Of a stretch of 64,000 nucleotides of DNA, positions 51,667-60,512 are shown piece after piece. A program made the translations under genes and the position numbers. Source of the DNA: Thermogemmatispora carboxidivorans (GTDB taxonomy: Bacteria; Chloroflexota; Ktedonobacteria; Ktedonobacterales; Ktedonobacteraceae); NCBI RefSeq assembly GCF_000702505.1, contig NZ_JNIM01000001.1:930001-994000 (forward strand), written 5' to 3'. Each line of letters starts with the position of its first letter. Within the stretch, counting starts at the first letter, position 1. The notes below the pieces were generated by a model. The model made no database searches and had not been told where the DNA came from. It saw nothing but the letters and a program-made list of their open reading frames with translations.

Positions 51667-52047
51667 TTATGAAGGCCCCGGCTCGACCTGCACAGTGGCA
51701 GCGCCCTCGTTGCTCTCCCAATCTGGGACCAGAAAGGCGCCGAGCATGTGCAGCAGCTCTCTGAGCCAGGTGGTCAGAGCCAGAGCCGAGAGATCGAGCA
51801 GCTCCAGGCTGCAGCGCTCTTGATGGAGACGGGCCAGGACCCGACGCTCCAGGTTGACAGAGAGAGAGACCGCTCCTTCGCGCTGCCGCAGGACCTGAAA
51901 AAAGACATGGACCTGACGTGCAATCTCGAATTCGCGGCGACAATCTGGACAAACAGCCAGCGCTGCCCGAGCCTCAGCTTGTTGGGCTGGAGACAAGTGG
52001 CCATCGACCAACTCTGGAAGAAGGGATCGCAGTTCGTCACAATTCAT
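51667..52047 (-). CDS. Anti-sigma factor with altered zinc site
   Basis: 126 residues. The N-terminus is a zf-HC2 type ZAS domain: CDELRSLLPELVDGHLSPAQQ then CPDC (C33, C36). The ZAS histidine, expected four residues before C33, is A29; C3 or a different residue must complete zinc binding, if any. The rest is a Leu-rich helix and an acidic end; a membrane segment is not clear. It overlaps the preceding sigma gene by 4 bp, so it very likely binds that sigma factor. Confidence 0.82.
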   Translation of the reverse strand: MNCDELRSLLPELVDGHLSPAQQAEARAALAVCPDCRREFEIARQVHVFFQVLRQREGAVSLSVNLERRVLARLHQERCSLELLDLSALALTTWLRELLHMLGAFLVPDWESNEGAATVQVEPGPS

Positions 52048-52745
52048 GACTGCTCCTCTGCTCTCTTCCGCTGTCGCGGAACCTGCTGAGCCTGCGACGG
52101 AGGACGTCGGTGCCCTGAGCGCTCTGCCCGAGGGCGGGAGTGTACCACCCGCGCATAATGCCCACAGAGCTTGAGAAAGAGACGCTGAAAGGCCAGCCTG
52201 GCCCGATGCAGACGCATTTTGATGGCGCCCAGGCTCACCTCGAGCGCGCGCGCGATATCATCGTAGCTCAGCTCTTCCAGCTCTCGCATCACAAGGATCT
52301 GAGCTTGCTCTCGCTCCAAAGTACAGAGAACGGTATTAATACAATCTCTCAGCTCGTTTCGCAGTAGTTGCTCCTCGGGATGAGCTAGTGCGACTGTTGC
52401 TGCTGGAGATGGCTGGAGCGGCTCTGGAACCTGCTCAATGGGAGAGGTCCAGGGATGACGCCGGCGGCGCTCCAGCGAGTCCAGGGCGGCATTGGTAGCC
52501 ATACGATACAGCCAGGTTGAAAACTGGGCGGGTTGCTTAAGCTGGGGCAGGGAGTAGTAAGCTTTGAGCAAAACATCCTGCGTGATATCCTCCGCTTCTT
52601 CGCGGTTGGCGACGATCCGATAGACCAGGGTATAGATGCGCTGGGTGTAGCGCCGAACCAGCTCCTCGAAACTGCGCGTGATCTCAGGCAGCTCGCGCTG
52701 GCAGCGCATCACCAGAACGGCATCGCTAAGCATGCTCTCGTCCAA
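52044..52745 (-). CDS. ECF-type RNA polymerase sigma factor
   Basis: 233 residues. Region 2 reads FEELVRRYTQRIYTLVYRIV...EAEDITQDVLLKAYYSLPQ, region 4 LVMRELEELSYDDIARALEVSLGAIKMRLHRAR, with a 30-residue basic tail beyond it. The start could be TTG at 52745 (AGGTGGAA upstream) or the ATG at 52733. Its stop overlaps the anti-sigma gene. It would direct RNA polymerase to a small stress regulon when released. Confidence 0.93.
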   Translation of the reverse strand: MDESMLSDAVLVMRCQRELPEITRSFEELVRRYTQRIYTLVYRIVANREEAEDITQDVLLKAYYSLPQLKQPAQFSTWLYRMATNAALDSLERRRRHPWTSPIEQVPEPLQPSPAATVALAHPEEQLLRNELRDCINTVLCTLEREQAQILVMRELEELSYDDIARALEVSLGAIKMRLHRARLAFQRLFLKLCGHYARVVHSRPRAERSGHRRPPSQAQQVPRQRKRAEEQS

Positions 52746-53043
52746 GAACGTATTCCACCTGCAAAGGAGCAGGCATGACCGCCCACACCAGAAAGGACTG
52801 TCCGCTTAACTGTCGCATTGTTCCCTTCTCCCGAGCGGAACGATCAACCGGCACACCCGGATCGAACTTGCCTGACCTCCCTGCCGTGCCCTGCTGAGCG
52901 AGAGCCGGGTGAGGAGCAGCAAGGCAAGGGAACGAGAAACAGGAGTCGCACAGTCCCTGGCGGCCATGCCAGGGCAGAGTCGGCAACGGGGCGAGAGAGC
53001 AGCCGAATGGCCGACCGATGGCAAATGATCGGCCCGGCTTAGC

Positions 53044-53238
53044 TCAGATCAGATCGCGCCGGCGTCCCTGCAAATCTTCCCAAAGGGTCACCACATTGAT
53101 ACGGCCCTCGACGATGCCGCCAACCAGCCAGCCCAGAAAGGCCAGCACGGCAACCAGGAGCGCGGCCCCAAAGCCAAAGGCTACCCAGACTACCCCGAGA
53201 GCAAAGCCTAGCACCAGGCCCAAGGTGCGAGCAGTCAT
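53044..53238 (-). CDS. DUF2273 small membrane protein
   Basis: 63 residues with two membrane segments; TLGLVLGFALGVVWVAFGFG then ALLVAVLAFLGWLVGGIVEGR matches DUF2273, found beside AmaP and Asp23 in Gram-positive bacteria. The ATG at 53238 is chosen because AAAGGAGGAAG lies just before it; the frame opens at 53259. Confidence 0.82.
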   Translation of the reverse strand: MTARTLGLVLGFALGVVWVAFGFGAALLVAVLAFLGWLVGGIVEGRINVVTLWEDLQGRRRDLI

Positions 53239-53355
53239 CTTCTCACTTCCTCCTTTCATCTCAGTGCATTGCGCAATGCCTCGCTCGCCTGCAAGTGACC
53301 AGCCACAGTAGCGCGGCCAGTCGACCTGGTCGAGCGGAGCATAGTCCTTCCTTCC

Positions 53356-53931
53356 CTAGCGGACTCGCCTACCACGTCCTGGAGAGGCGACCTGCGTTGC
53401 AATCTCTACCCGCGCCACTGGCAGGCCAAGGTGATGCTGGAGAGTCTGCTGTAGCTTCTCCTGAAGCGTTTTGCCCACCTCCGGAGCCGCAGCATCTGGA
53501 GAAATCGCCGCTTGAACGCGCACACGCAGACCCTGCTGCTCCTGGCGCACGGCGCCACGAGTCTCCAGGATACCTGGCACCGTCCCGGCAACATAGCGCA
53601 CCAGCTCATTGACGCTACTGCGCGTCACAGCGACCAGACCGTGGCTATCGTGCTGAATCACGAACTGGGCTGGTGGGCGCTTACCCGGCAGTAGCTCCAC
53701 GATGAGCAGGATCAGACCGACCAGCGCCAGACCTATTCCCACGAAGGTCGCGGTAGTAGCGTCGGCCTGGTTAAGATGGCTCAAAAACTCCCACTGCCGC
53801 TGTAAGAAGCCACCAGGGCTAACCTGAGCTGCGGTGACCAGTCCCGCTTCCAGCAAGATGAGCACGATCCCCGCCGCCAAAGCCACCAGGCTTAAAAGCA
53901 AGATCAACAGGCGATTGAATAGATTCCTCAT
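53356..53931 (-). CDS. amaP: AmaP, membrane anchor of Asp23
   Basis: 191 residues. Two membrane segments (about 6-32 and 60-82) and a cytosolic Asp23-like domain (about 88-185; TRSSVNELVRYVAGTVPGI... VRVQAAISPDAAAPEVGKTLQEKLQQ...VARVEIATQV). This is the AmaP layout: in Staphylococcus it tethers Asp23 to the membrane. The surrounding genes fit. Confidence 0.88.
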   Translation of the reverse strand: MRNLFNRLLILLLSLVALAAGIVLILLEAGLVTAAQVSPGGFLQRQWEFLSHLNQADATTATFVGIGLALVGLILLIVELLPGKRPPAQFVIQHDSHGLVAVTRSSVNELVRYVAGTVPGILETRGAVRQEQQGLRVRVQAAISPDAAAPEVGKTLQEKLQQTLQHHLGLPVARVEIATQVASPGRGRRVR

Positions 53932-54032
53932 AGCACTTCCTCAAGTAAGCAAGAAAGCAGAGAGAAACGGCGTTCCCACTCGTCGGCTAGCAGGAAGCGA
54001 GAGAGTGGGAACGCACGTTACCCAGCCAGCCC

Positions 54033-54521
54033 TTAACGCACGTCATCGAAAAAGACATGAATCATTCGTGCAGGCTGTTGTCCGGCCTGCGCAAGCGCGC
54101 GCTTGACCGCAGTGCGGATCTGCTCGCTCAACTCCAACAGAGAGAGCGCGTTGTTCCCGCTGCTGCTACCGGCGCTGGACGGACGTGGACGCCGCTGAGG
54201 CTGAGAGTCAGCGCTCCCACCAGTGCCGACAGGGCTCCCGCTCTGAATGGAGTGGCCATCGCGCTGCACTGGGGAACTGCGTAGCGCCTGCTCGGCCAGC
54301 ACGACGCGCACGTCAACCTCCAGCGAATCGGGCGTGGGGTGTTTGATGACAACCCCACGCACAAACTCACCAGGACCATAGGTACCTTCGCGGGCAAAGC
54401 GACCCGCGCTTAACTCTAGCACCGCTGGGACTCGACAAACCGCCTCTGCCACCGCTCGTGCCAGCGAGAGATCGTCAAGGCTCTTCGGGGCCGCTTGCTG
54501 CTCTGTCATACCCCTGGCCAT
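54033..54521 (-). CDS. Divergent Asp23/Gls24-like protein
   Basis: 162 residues, cytosolic. Residues 10-85 (LARAVAEAVCRVPAVLELSAGRFA...VVIKHPTPDSLEVDVRVVLAEQ) and the end (LSEQIRTAVKRALAQAGQQPARMIHVFFDDV) look like the two halves of an Asp23 domain, separated by a 45-residue Ser/Gly/Arg-rich insertion. This split is unusual. Start at 54521 or 54509. Located between the classical Asp23 and AmaP genes. Confidence 0.75.
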   Translation of the reverse strand: MARGMTEQQAAPKSLDDLSLARAVAEAVCRVPAVLELSAGRFAREGTYGPGEFVRGVVIKHPTPDSLEVDVRVVLAEQALRSSPVQRDGHSIQSGSPVGTGGSADSQPQRRPRPSSAGSSSGNNALSLLELSEQIRTAVKRALAQAGQQPARMIHVFFDDVR

Positions 54522-54529
54522 CCTCTCTG

Positions 54530-55021
54530 CTATTGCACACGCGCCTGGCTCTGGCGCGCCTGCTCTTCAGGGAAGTAGAGATCGGTCACCGCGATGTTGA
54601 CCTCTTTGACCGTAAGGCCGGTCATGGCCCCTACCCGATTGATAATGTTCTGGCGCACCGCCGCCGCCACCTGGGGAATGCTCACCCCGTAGTCAACCAC
54701 CATATTCAGGTCGATGGCCGCCTCCTGCTGCCCCACCTCGACGTTGACGCCGAGCGAGCGCGTATCTCCACCGGTGACACGGCTGGCCAGACCGGCAATG
54801 GCAGCCCCTGCTCCGGCGGGCACAAGCTCGTGTACCCCCTCAATCTCGCGGGCAGCAATGCCCGCGATCTTGGCCACGACGTTATCGGCAATGGAGGTCT
54901 TCCCCTGGGGGGTCACTGCCTCCAGGCCACGCCCCGTCGTTGCCGGGGCCACGCCGCGAAGCGGGCTTTGTGGGGTCGCCGTAGCTGTTGCGGTCGTCTG
55001 TTCATTCGGACGATCTGCCAT
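54530..55021 (-). CDS. Asp23/Gls24-family envelope-stress protein
   Basis: 163 residues. A 35-residue Thr/Ala-rich start, then a full Asp23 domain: TSIADNVVAKIAGIAAREIEGV, VEVGQQEAAIDLNMVVDYG, VPAVAAAVRQNIINRV-like helix, GLTVKEVNIAVTDL. Asp23 forms a layer under the membrane in Gram-positive cells. CAGGAGGTTATAGAG precedes the ATG. First gene of the asp23-asp23-like-amaP-DUF2273 operon. Confidence 0.93.
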   Translation of the reverse strand: MADRPNEQTTATATATPQSPLRGVAPATTGRGLEAVTPQGKTSIADNVVAKIAGIAAREIEGVHELVPAGAGAAIAGLASRVTGGDTRSLGVNVEVGQQEAAIDLNMVVDYGVSIPQVAAAVRQNIINRVGAMTGLTVKEVNIAVTDLYFPEEQARQSQARVQ

Positions 55022-55589
55022 CTCTATAACCTCCTGTAATCGTAGAAAAAGTTGCTATCAGCTTTGCTTCTTTAACTGATTTGGTTCCTGTCGTGCTCTT
55101 CCAGTCTGCTCAAGTCCTGAGCGAAAGGAAGTTGGCTAGCGAAAAGAGCCTGTCAGGCTGCTCTCATCTTTATGATAGAGAGGATGCGAATGCCTGCCAC
55201 CGAAAGAGAGACGGCAGAACTTTCAAAAAGTCACGCCTCTTCTCTCTCTGTTGTCGGCCTATAAGAGCCAGCTTCCCGCCACAAGAGAGACTTCAGAAAC
55301 AAACACGACCTGTCCCGGTTCAGCGTTTCTGTCAGGAGCGAAAGAGCTGACGCCACAGCAAACTGATGGCGGTTGTGCTTGACAAAGCTCACACAATTTT
55401 CCAATCAAATTCTCATGAAGAGCTGCTATGCTGAGAAGGGCAGATTCCGGGGAACGCGCCGTTGACCTCTTCCTCTGCTCTTCCAGGCAGGCAGTCTGCT
55501 ACTTCTTCTGCTCTGCCGCCTGGGCCACAGGGCCAGATGGAGCGTGGCCCTGGGGCGCTGGCGAACGCGAGCATTCGGGGAAAGAAGGC
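55022..55589. other. 568-bp divergent region asp23/response regulator
   Basis: No gene supported. The last 200 bp hold a Pho-box-like repeat with a -10, listed next. Earlier parts show only a small dyad near 55145-55165. Confidence 0.45.
55399..55432 (+). promoter_or_regulatory. Pho-box-like direct repeat and promoter of the second two-component operon
   Basis: TTCCAAT (55399-55405), four bases, TTCTCAT (55410-55416): 7-4-7 architecture with an 11-bp period, as in Pho boxes. A TATGCT with extended TGC (55424-55432) starts 10 bp later, the arrangement of PhoB-activated promoters. The next gene is a PhoB/OmpR-type regulator. Confidence 0.55.
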
Positions 55590-56279
55590 ATGCATATTCT
55601 TGTCATTGAAGATGAGAAGCGTCTGGCCTATCTCTTGCGCCGTGTGCTGCAAGAAGAGCGACACACGGTAGATCTGGCTCATGATGGTCAGAGCGGTCTT
55701 GATCTGGCACTTTCCGACACCTACGATGTTGTCATCCTTGATCTGATGCTGCCGGGGATCGATGGGTTGGAAATCTGTCGGCAAATGCGGGCCGAGCACA
55801 TCACCACGCCAGTGCTGATGCTCACGGCGCGCGGCGCCATCGAGGATCGGGTGACTGGTCTCAATGTGGGGGCCGACGACTATCTGACCAAACCATTCGC
55901 GATGGCTGAGCTACTGGCCCGCATCAATGCTCTGCTAAGGCGGCGTGATCGCCGCTTCGACGATAACTTGCAGCTGAGTGTTGGTGATCTGACTCTCGAC
56001 CTGGTGCGTCACGAGGCGCGCCGGGCGGGACGAGTCATTGAGCTGACAGCGAAAGAGTTCGCCCTGCTAGAGTACTTGATGCGTCATCCGGGTCAGGTAC
56101 TGAGTCGCACGCAGATCATCAATGCAGTCTGGCGCTATGACATCGATGCTCTCTCCAATGTCGTTGATATCTATATCCACTACTTGCGTGAAAAGATCGA
56201 TCAGGGCTTTGATTATCCCTTGATTAAAACCGTGCGTGGTGTGGGCTATAAAATCGAAGCGCGGGAGAGCGGTAAATAA
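55590..56279 (+). CDS. OmpR/PhoB-family response regulator
   Basis: 229 residues. Receiver: VIEDEKRL, phospho-Asp in [34 protein letters not shown]. Winged helix: IELTAKEFALLEYLMRHPGQ and LIKTVRGVGYKI. The frame opens at 55428, but the receiver begins at the ATG at 55590, after GGGGAAAGAAGG. 16 bp before a kinase gene, so a two-component pair. Confidence 0.95.
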   Translation: MHILVIEDEKRLAYLLRRVLQEERHTVDLAHDGQSGLDLALSDTYDVVILDLMLPGIDGLEICRQMRAEHITTPVLMLTARGAIEDRVTGLNVGADDYLTKPFAMAELLARINALLRRRDRRFDDNLQLSVGDLTLDLVRHEARRAGRVIELTAKEFALLEYLMRHPGQVLSRTQIINAVWRYDIDALSNVVDIYIHYLREKIDQGFDYPLIKTVRGVGYKIEARESGK

Positions 56280-56295
56280 AAGCGAGGGTAGTGCT

Positions 56296-57756
56296 ATGTT
56301 CCAAGGGCCCAGATGGATCGACGGCCTCTTGAGGCGACCGGGCCGCCGGCTGCTGGTTGAAGAGGCGGGAGCGAGTCTCTTCCGAGGTCTGCGCACGCGC
56401 CTGACCCTCTGGTATTGCGGTGTCCTGGGGGCGGCGCTCATCCTCTTTGGGGTTGCGCTCTACTTTGGGGCCAATTATTTTCTTCTGCAGCCGTTGGAAG
56501 ACTCCGCTCAGCAGCAGGCTCGTCAGCATGTGGCTCAATGGCTTGCGGGGTACCTAGACCGTGCCTGTGCCTCTCCCATGCTGGACAGTCCCTTTCCGGC
56601 GCCTAGCAAACAAGGTCCGGTCATGGAATGGGTAGTGTGCTTTAATGCCCAGGGCCATCCCCTCGTCTTCAACAACAGCCCTAATCAGCTGCCGCCGGGT
56701 CTGATCAGTGGCAGCCTTGTGCAACAAGCGATCCAGGAAGGCGATGCCAGCGACATCGTTGACGGCGGCTCCTCCTTTGGCGCCATCTACCGTTATGCGC
56801 GAGCCGTGCCTGGCGCTGACGGCTCTGAGATCGCAGGTGTGGTTCTCGTTGGCGAATCAATCCAGGCCCAAGAAAATGCCCTCTCATTGCTCCTGGTTCT
56901 CCTGCTCTGTCTTGGAGCTTTAAGCCTGCTCGGAGCAGGCATCGGCGGCCTCTTTCTGGCTAACCGGGCCCTGGCCCCGGCGCGGCTGGCCTGGGCCAAT
57001 CAGCAACGTTTCATCGCTGACGCCTCGCATGAACTGCGTACGCCTCTCACCCTTCTCCGCGCTGATGCCGAAGTCCTGCTGCGCAGTCGCCTGCGTCTCC
57101 AAGGGGAGGATGCTGCTCTCTTGGAGGATATCGTCACTGAGACCAACCATCTGGCGGCCATCGCCAACAACCTGCTCACCCTGGCCCGCCTCGACAGTGG
57201 CCAGCTCCATCGCGAGCACGAGGTGGTTCACCTGGCGGCTCTTGCCCATAATGGGGCGCGGCGCATTCGTGCGCTCGCCTCGCAGCGGGCCATCCGAGTA
57301 GAAGAAGAGCACTGCGGCCAGCCCTATGTGATTGGTGATCCCCTCCTGCTCGAACAGGCCATTCTGGTCCTCCTGGACAACGCTCTCAAGTACAATCGCC
57401 AGGGCGGCAGCGTTCTCATCCGTACGCTAGAGCGCGAAGGAAGAGCCGTGCTGGAAGTCTGTGATACTGGCATTGGCATTCCGCCGGAACATCTGCCGCA
57501 CCTGGGAGAGCGCTTCTATCGCGTTGACAAAGCTCGCTCGCGCGAAGTAGGAGGCACCGGCCTGGGTCTCTCGATCGCCCGTGGCATTGCCAGGCTACAT
57601 CGTGGCCAACTGACGCTGACCAGCGCCCCTGGTCAAGGCACCGTGGCAACGCTCAGTCTGCCCTTAGCCCGCAGTGGGAGCTTTGAGACGCTACAGCACC
57701 GGCCCGCGCGCCTCGGGACAGCGACCCCTGGCGGCCAGCAGTCGAATGCGCGCTAA
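56296..57756 (+). CDS. Sensor histidine kinase
   Basis: 486 residues. Membrane segments at about 47-67 and 199-220, outer loop of about 130 residues with two cysteines. Just after the second segment comes H-box DASHELRTPLTLLRAD without a full HAMP domain. ATPase: LLDNALKYN, CDTGIGIPP, GTGLGLSIA. The ATG at 56296 has GCGAGGG upstream. Pairs with the regulator just before it. Confidence 0.94.
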   Translation: MFQGPRWIDGLLRRPGRRLLVEEAGASLFRGLRTRLTLWYCGVLGAALILFGVALYFGANYFLLQPLEDSAQQQARQHVAQWLAGYLDRACASPMLDSPFPAPSKQGPVMEWVVCFNAQGHPLVFNNSPNQLPPGLISGSLVQQAIQEGDASDIVDGGSSFGAIYRYARAVPGADGSEIAGVVLVGESIQAQENALSLLLVLLLCLGALSLLGAGIGGLFLANRALAPARLAWANQQRFIADASHELRTPLTLLRADAEVLLRSRLRLQGEDAALLEDIVTETNHLAAIANNLLTLARLDSGQLHREHEVVHLAALAHNGARRIRALASQRAIRVEEEHCGQPYVIGDPLLLEQAILVLLDNALKYNRQGGSVLIRTLEREGRAVLEVCDTGIGIPPEHLPHLGERFYRVDKARSREVGGTGLGLSIARGIARLHRGQLTLTSAPGQGTVATLSLPLARSGSFETLQHRPARLGTATPGGQQSNAR

Positions 57757-57784
57757 ACCGGCTTCAGTTGCTAAGGACGAGCTT

Positions 57785-57804
57785 CTCCCCTCAAGGAGTT
57801 TTTT
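57785..57804 (+). terminator. Short stem with T-tract after the kinase operon
   Basis: CTCC/GGAG stem (57785-57798) followed by six T's (57799-57804). The stem is short, so a weak intrinsic terminator. Confidence 0.4.
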
Positions 57805-57897
57805 CTCCCGGTCCTGTAAACAAAGCAACTGTCCAACGTAAAAGATAAAGAGCAAGACAATTGTAGAAGACAGATATTGCTTTCATAGGGAGGAACT

Positions 57898-58611
57898 ATG
57901 AAGAGGAAGAGCATCATCGTTGCAGTTGTGCTCGTGGTGGTAGTCATCGTCGTTCTCGTTGGCGGTTTTCTGGTCTATGCCCAGCATTTTGCCAGTAGCG
58001 TCAATCAGCCGCATCAGGCGGCGGGACCGATCAGTGTCACCGGGACGCCGACCACGATCGCGGGGCTACGCACCTTCCAGATCGTGCCCGATCAGACCAC
58101 AGCAAGCTACAGTGTTTATGAGAACCTCATCATTGAGAACAAGCCGCATAACAAAGTTGTTGGCACAACCCACACGGTCCAGGGCAGCTTTGGCGTGCGT
58201 ACCGATCCTTCGCCGCTCATCGGCAACATGAAGATCACCGTCGATCTGCGGACCTTGCAGACCGATTCGCCGCGACGCGACAACTATGTGCAGCGCAATG
58301 CTCTCCAGACCGATCAGTATCCCTATGCAACCTTTGTCTCCGTCCTCTCTCAGGGCTTGCCTGCCAGCTATAGCGATGGCCAGAACGTCCATTTCAAGCT
58401 GATCGGCAACCTGACCATGCATGGCAAGACCAACCGCGCCACCTTCGATGTCCAGGGCAAACTCAGCGGCGACACCATTACTGGCACGGCGACCACGACA
58501 ATCTATATGACGGACTTCGACATTCAGCCGCCGAATCTGGCCAACATTGCCATTTCTGAGAACCAGGTGACGATCAGCATCACCTTCACCGCCCGCGCCA
58601 CTGGGAGCTGA
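57898..58611 (+). CDS. YceI-family protein with N-terminal membrane anchor
   Basis: 237 residues. One membrane segment (about 8-28), then a YceI lipocalin-like barrel from about residue 55: FQIVPDQTTASYSVYENLI, PSPLIGNMKITVDLRTLQTDSPRRDNYV, FKLIGNLTMHGKTNRATFDV. YceI proteins bind isoprenoid chains and are outside the membrane. GGGAGGAACT precedes the ATG. It is isolated from a quinone-synthesis context, so the ligand is open. Confidence 0.92.
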   Translation: MKRKSIIVAVVLVVVVIVVLVGGFLVYAQHFASSVNQPHQAAGPISVTGTPTTIAGLRTFQIVPDQTTASYSVYENLIIENKPHNKVVGTTHTVQGSFGVRTDPSPLIGNMKITVDLRTLQTDSPRRDNYVQRNALQTDQYPYATFVSVLSQGLPASYSDGQNVHFKLIGNLTMHGKTNRATFDVQGKLSGDTITGTATTTIYMTDFDIQPPNLANIAISENQVTISITFTARATGS

Positions 58612-58742
58612 GCGAGCGAACGAGCGAGCCAGCGAGAGGAATGGCTCCCCTGGAGCCTGAAGTAGCAGAGGAAGATGCAACAGCAGAGACAAGAAGCGCA
58701 GCGGCGTCCTGAGCGCTAAGCTGATCTCAGAGGCGAGAAACC

Positions 58743-58787
58743 GGCCATGCACGCACCTAAAGACGAGGCTTTGGGGCGTGCATGGCC
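58743..58787. terminator. 12-bp hairpin between convergent genes
   Basis: GGCCATGCACGC (58743-58754) and GCGTGCATGGCC (58776-58787) are exact reverse complements, with partial inner pairing. Between YceI and DUF4383 genes, a bidirectional terminator candidate. Confidence 0.6.
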
Positions 58788-58841
58788 TGGCCGTTCAATG
58801 GAGGGAAGCAAGCCGTAGTCTGCGCATGGCAGGCTGTCCGA

Positions 58842-59255
58842 TTAGCGCACTCTACCGTAGCTCTCGCCTGACATGGCCTGGCGACCCAGTGGCAGGAAGC
58901 CGACGATCGCTGCGGCGGCCCCGACAACCAGGTGGAGCAGATTATCGGCCAGGTTGATATGGACGAGGCCGAGCAGCATCCCGTCGGGAGCGAGGCCCGG
59001 GATGAACCCCAGAATACCGACCAGCAAGTAGACGATTCCCAGAGCCTGAGCGTAGAGGCGCGACCATCCTGTAAAGGCCGCCGCAATGCCCAGGATACCT
59101 ACGAGCAGATGGATGACGTTGTGCTCGATATTGACCGCGAAGATGCCCAGGAGCGCCCCCTCGGTCGGGTTCAGAATGAAGCCAAGGATGCCAACTAGCA
59201 AGAAAACAATCCCGATGACCAGAGCGAAACCACGAGCAAGATCAAACTGTCTCAT
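58842..59255 (-). CDS. DUF4383 membrane protein
   Basis: 137 residues, four membrane segments, with two similar halves containing LLVGILGFI and EHNVIHLLVGILGIAAA / NLLHLVVGAAAAIVG. This is the DUF4383 family, of unknown role. AAAGGAGG precedes the ATG at 59255. The frame upstream is open but not homologous. Confidence 0.88.
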   Translation of the reverse strand: MRQFDLARGFALVIGIVFLLVGILGFILNPTEGALLGIFAVNIEHNVIHLLVGILGIAAAFTGWSRLYAQALGIVYLLVGILGFIPGLAPDGMLLGLVHINLADNLLHLVVGAAAAIVGFLPLGRQAMSGESYGRVR

Positions 59256-59542
59256 GAGGCAGAACCTCCTTTCTGCAAAGGGGCTACGTGATAGTGGGGC
59301 TGGCGGATTACTTCGTACACCGGGCGGTAAGTGGGAACAGACATCAGCCGGCCCAGCCCGATCCTCGCTCTGATCCCTGGTGAACAACAACAAGAGAGAT
59401 CCAACGAGCCATCTTTTGCGTATCCATCCCAGAGAGAGCCTGTGATAGAGTGGCGGCGTGGCTTGTAACTTGCTGTCATGCCTATAATGGCCTCTGTAGT
59501 GGCCTCTGGATCTTTTGCTTGCGACGAGGACCGTGGAGTGCA

Positions 59543-60202
59543 ATGAGTGCATCGGGGAAGAAGGAGGGGCAGGGTTCGGGTGGGCAGGCTTCTGGCTCTC
59601 TGCCCGGGGCGAGGCCCCCGCACATCCCTGTGGAAGAGCTGAGCGATGAAACGCTCGTGCGAGCGATTTCCCTGGGCGTTGTCTGGGCTTTAGAAATGCT
59701 CTATGAGCGTTACCATCGCCTGCTCTACTCAATAACGTATCGCATGATTAAGGATCATCAGGTTGCCGAGGACCTGCTCCAAGAAGCCTTTCTGGCGGTC
59801 TGGCAGAACGCCGGCAGCTACTCATCGCGCATGGGCTCGGTCCAGAACTGGTTGATCTCGATCATGCGTCACCGGGCGATCGATTACCTGCGGCGCCTGC
59901 GCACTCATGCCGAGTTGCGTGGGATGCCGCTGGAAGATGCTGCCACCAGTGAGGAAATGGTCTCTGCCGATGCCTGGGATGCGGTTTGGCGCTCTGTCCA
60001 GGGAGCACAGCTACGTAGGGCGCTCACGCTGCTCTCCAGTGAGCAGCGCCTGGTCATAGAGTTGGCCTATTTCGAGGGCTGGACCCACTCTGAAATTGCC
60101 CGCGCTTATGGCCTTCCCCTGGGCACGGTCAAGGCGCGCATGCGCCTGGGCCTGATGCGCCTGCGCAGCATTCTCGAACGACTCGGTACTGTCGAAAGCT
60201 AG
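59543..60202 (+). CDS. ECF-type RNA polymerase sigma factor
   Basis: 219 residues. Region 2: ALEMLYERYHRLLYSITYRMI...VAEDLLQEAFLAVWQNA; region 4: LSSEQRLVIELAYFEGWTHSEIARAYGLPLGTVKARMRLGLMRL. SigK-like. A polar 35-residue lead precedes region 2. The RskA-type anti-sigma gene 310 bp downstream, with its own promoter, is its probable partner. Confidence 0.94.
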   Translation: MSASGKKEGQGSGGQASGSLPGARPPHIPVEELSDETLVRAISLGVVWALEMLYERYHRLLYSITYRMIKDHQVAEDLLQEAFLAVWQNAGSYSSRMGSVQNWLISIMRHRAIDYLRRLRTHAELRGMPLEDAATSEEMVSADAWDAVWRSVQGAQLRRALTLLSSEQRLVIELAYFEGWTHSEIARAYGLPLGTVKARMRLGLMRLRSILERLGTVES

Positions 60203-60512
60203 CGCACTGCATCCAGGCAGGCAAGATAGAAGCTCGCCAGGCCCATCTATCCTGCGGCGTTGCCCGCTGCCCGGCTTCCGCATCAGGCGCTTGCCTTGCT
60301 TATCGCCCGCCACAGGCCAGAGTGGCCTTCCTCTCTCCAGTCCGGCCCCGCCGTGAGAAAAGGGGAAAGAGGAGGTGGCTAGCCGCTATGCAGCTTATGG
60401 AAATCGAAGGCGAGACCTGCACAGGAGACGGAGATCACTCTGCCCAGGCTTGGCACGCTGACAGGGAGCGTTACAATACAATGGGTGCGGGTCGCCCCGG
60501 GAAGAGAGTGCA
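60203..60512. other. 310-bp gap between sigma and anti-sigma genes
   Basis: Contains the promoter below and no gene. A gap of this size between a sigma gene and its anti-sigma gene is longer than usual. Confidence 0.4.
60450..60477 (+). promoter_or_regulatory. Promoter of the RskA-type anti-sigma gene
   Basis: TTGGCA (60450-60455), 16 bp, TACAAT (60472-60477), 36 bp before the ATG at 60513. Close to the sigma70 consensus, so the anti-sigma factor may be made constitutively. Confidence 0.6.

Noticed and set aside
53034..53055. GGCTTAGCTCAG, resembling the start of a tRNA
   Set aside because: It overlaps the end of the DUF2273 gene, and no anticodon stem, T-loop GTTCGA or acceptor pairing follows.
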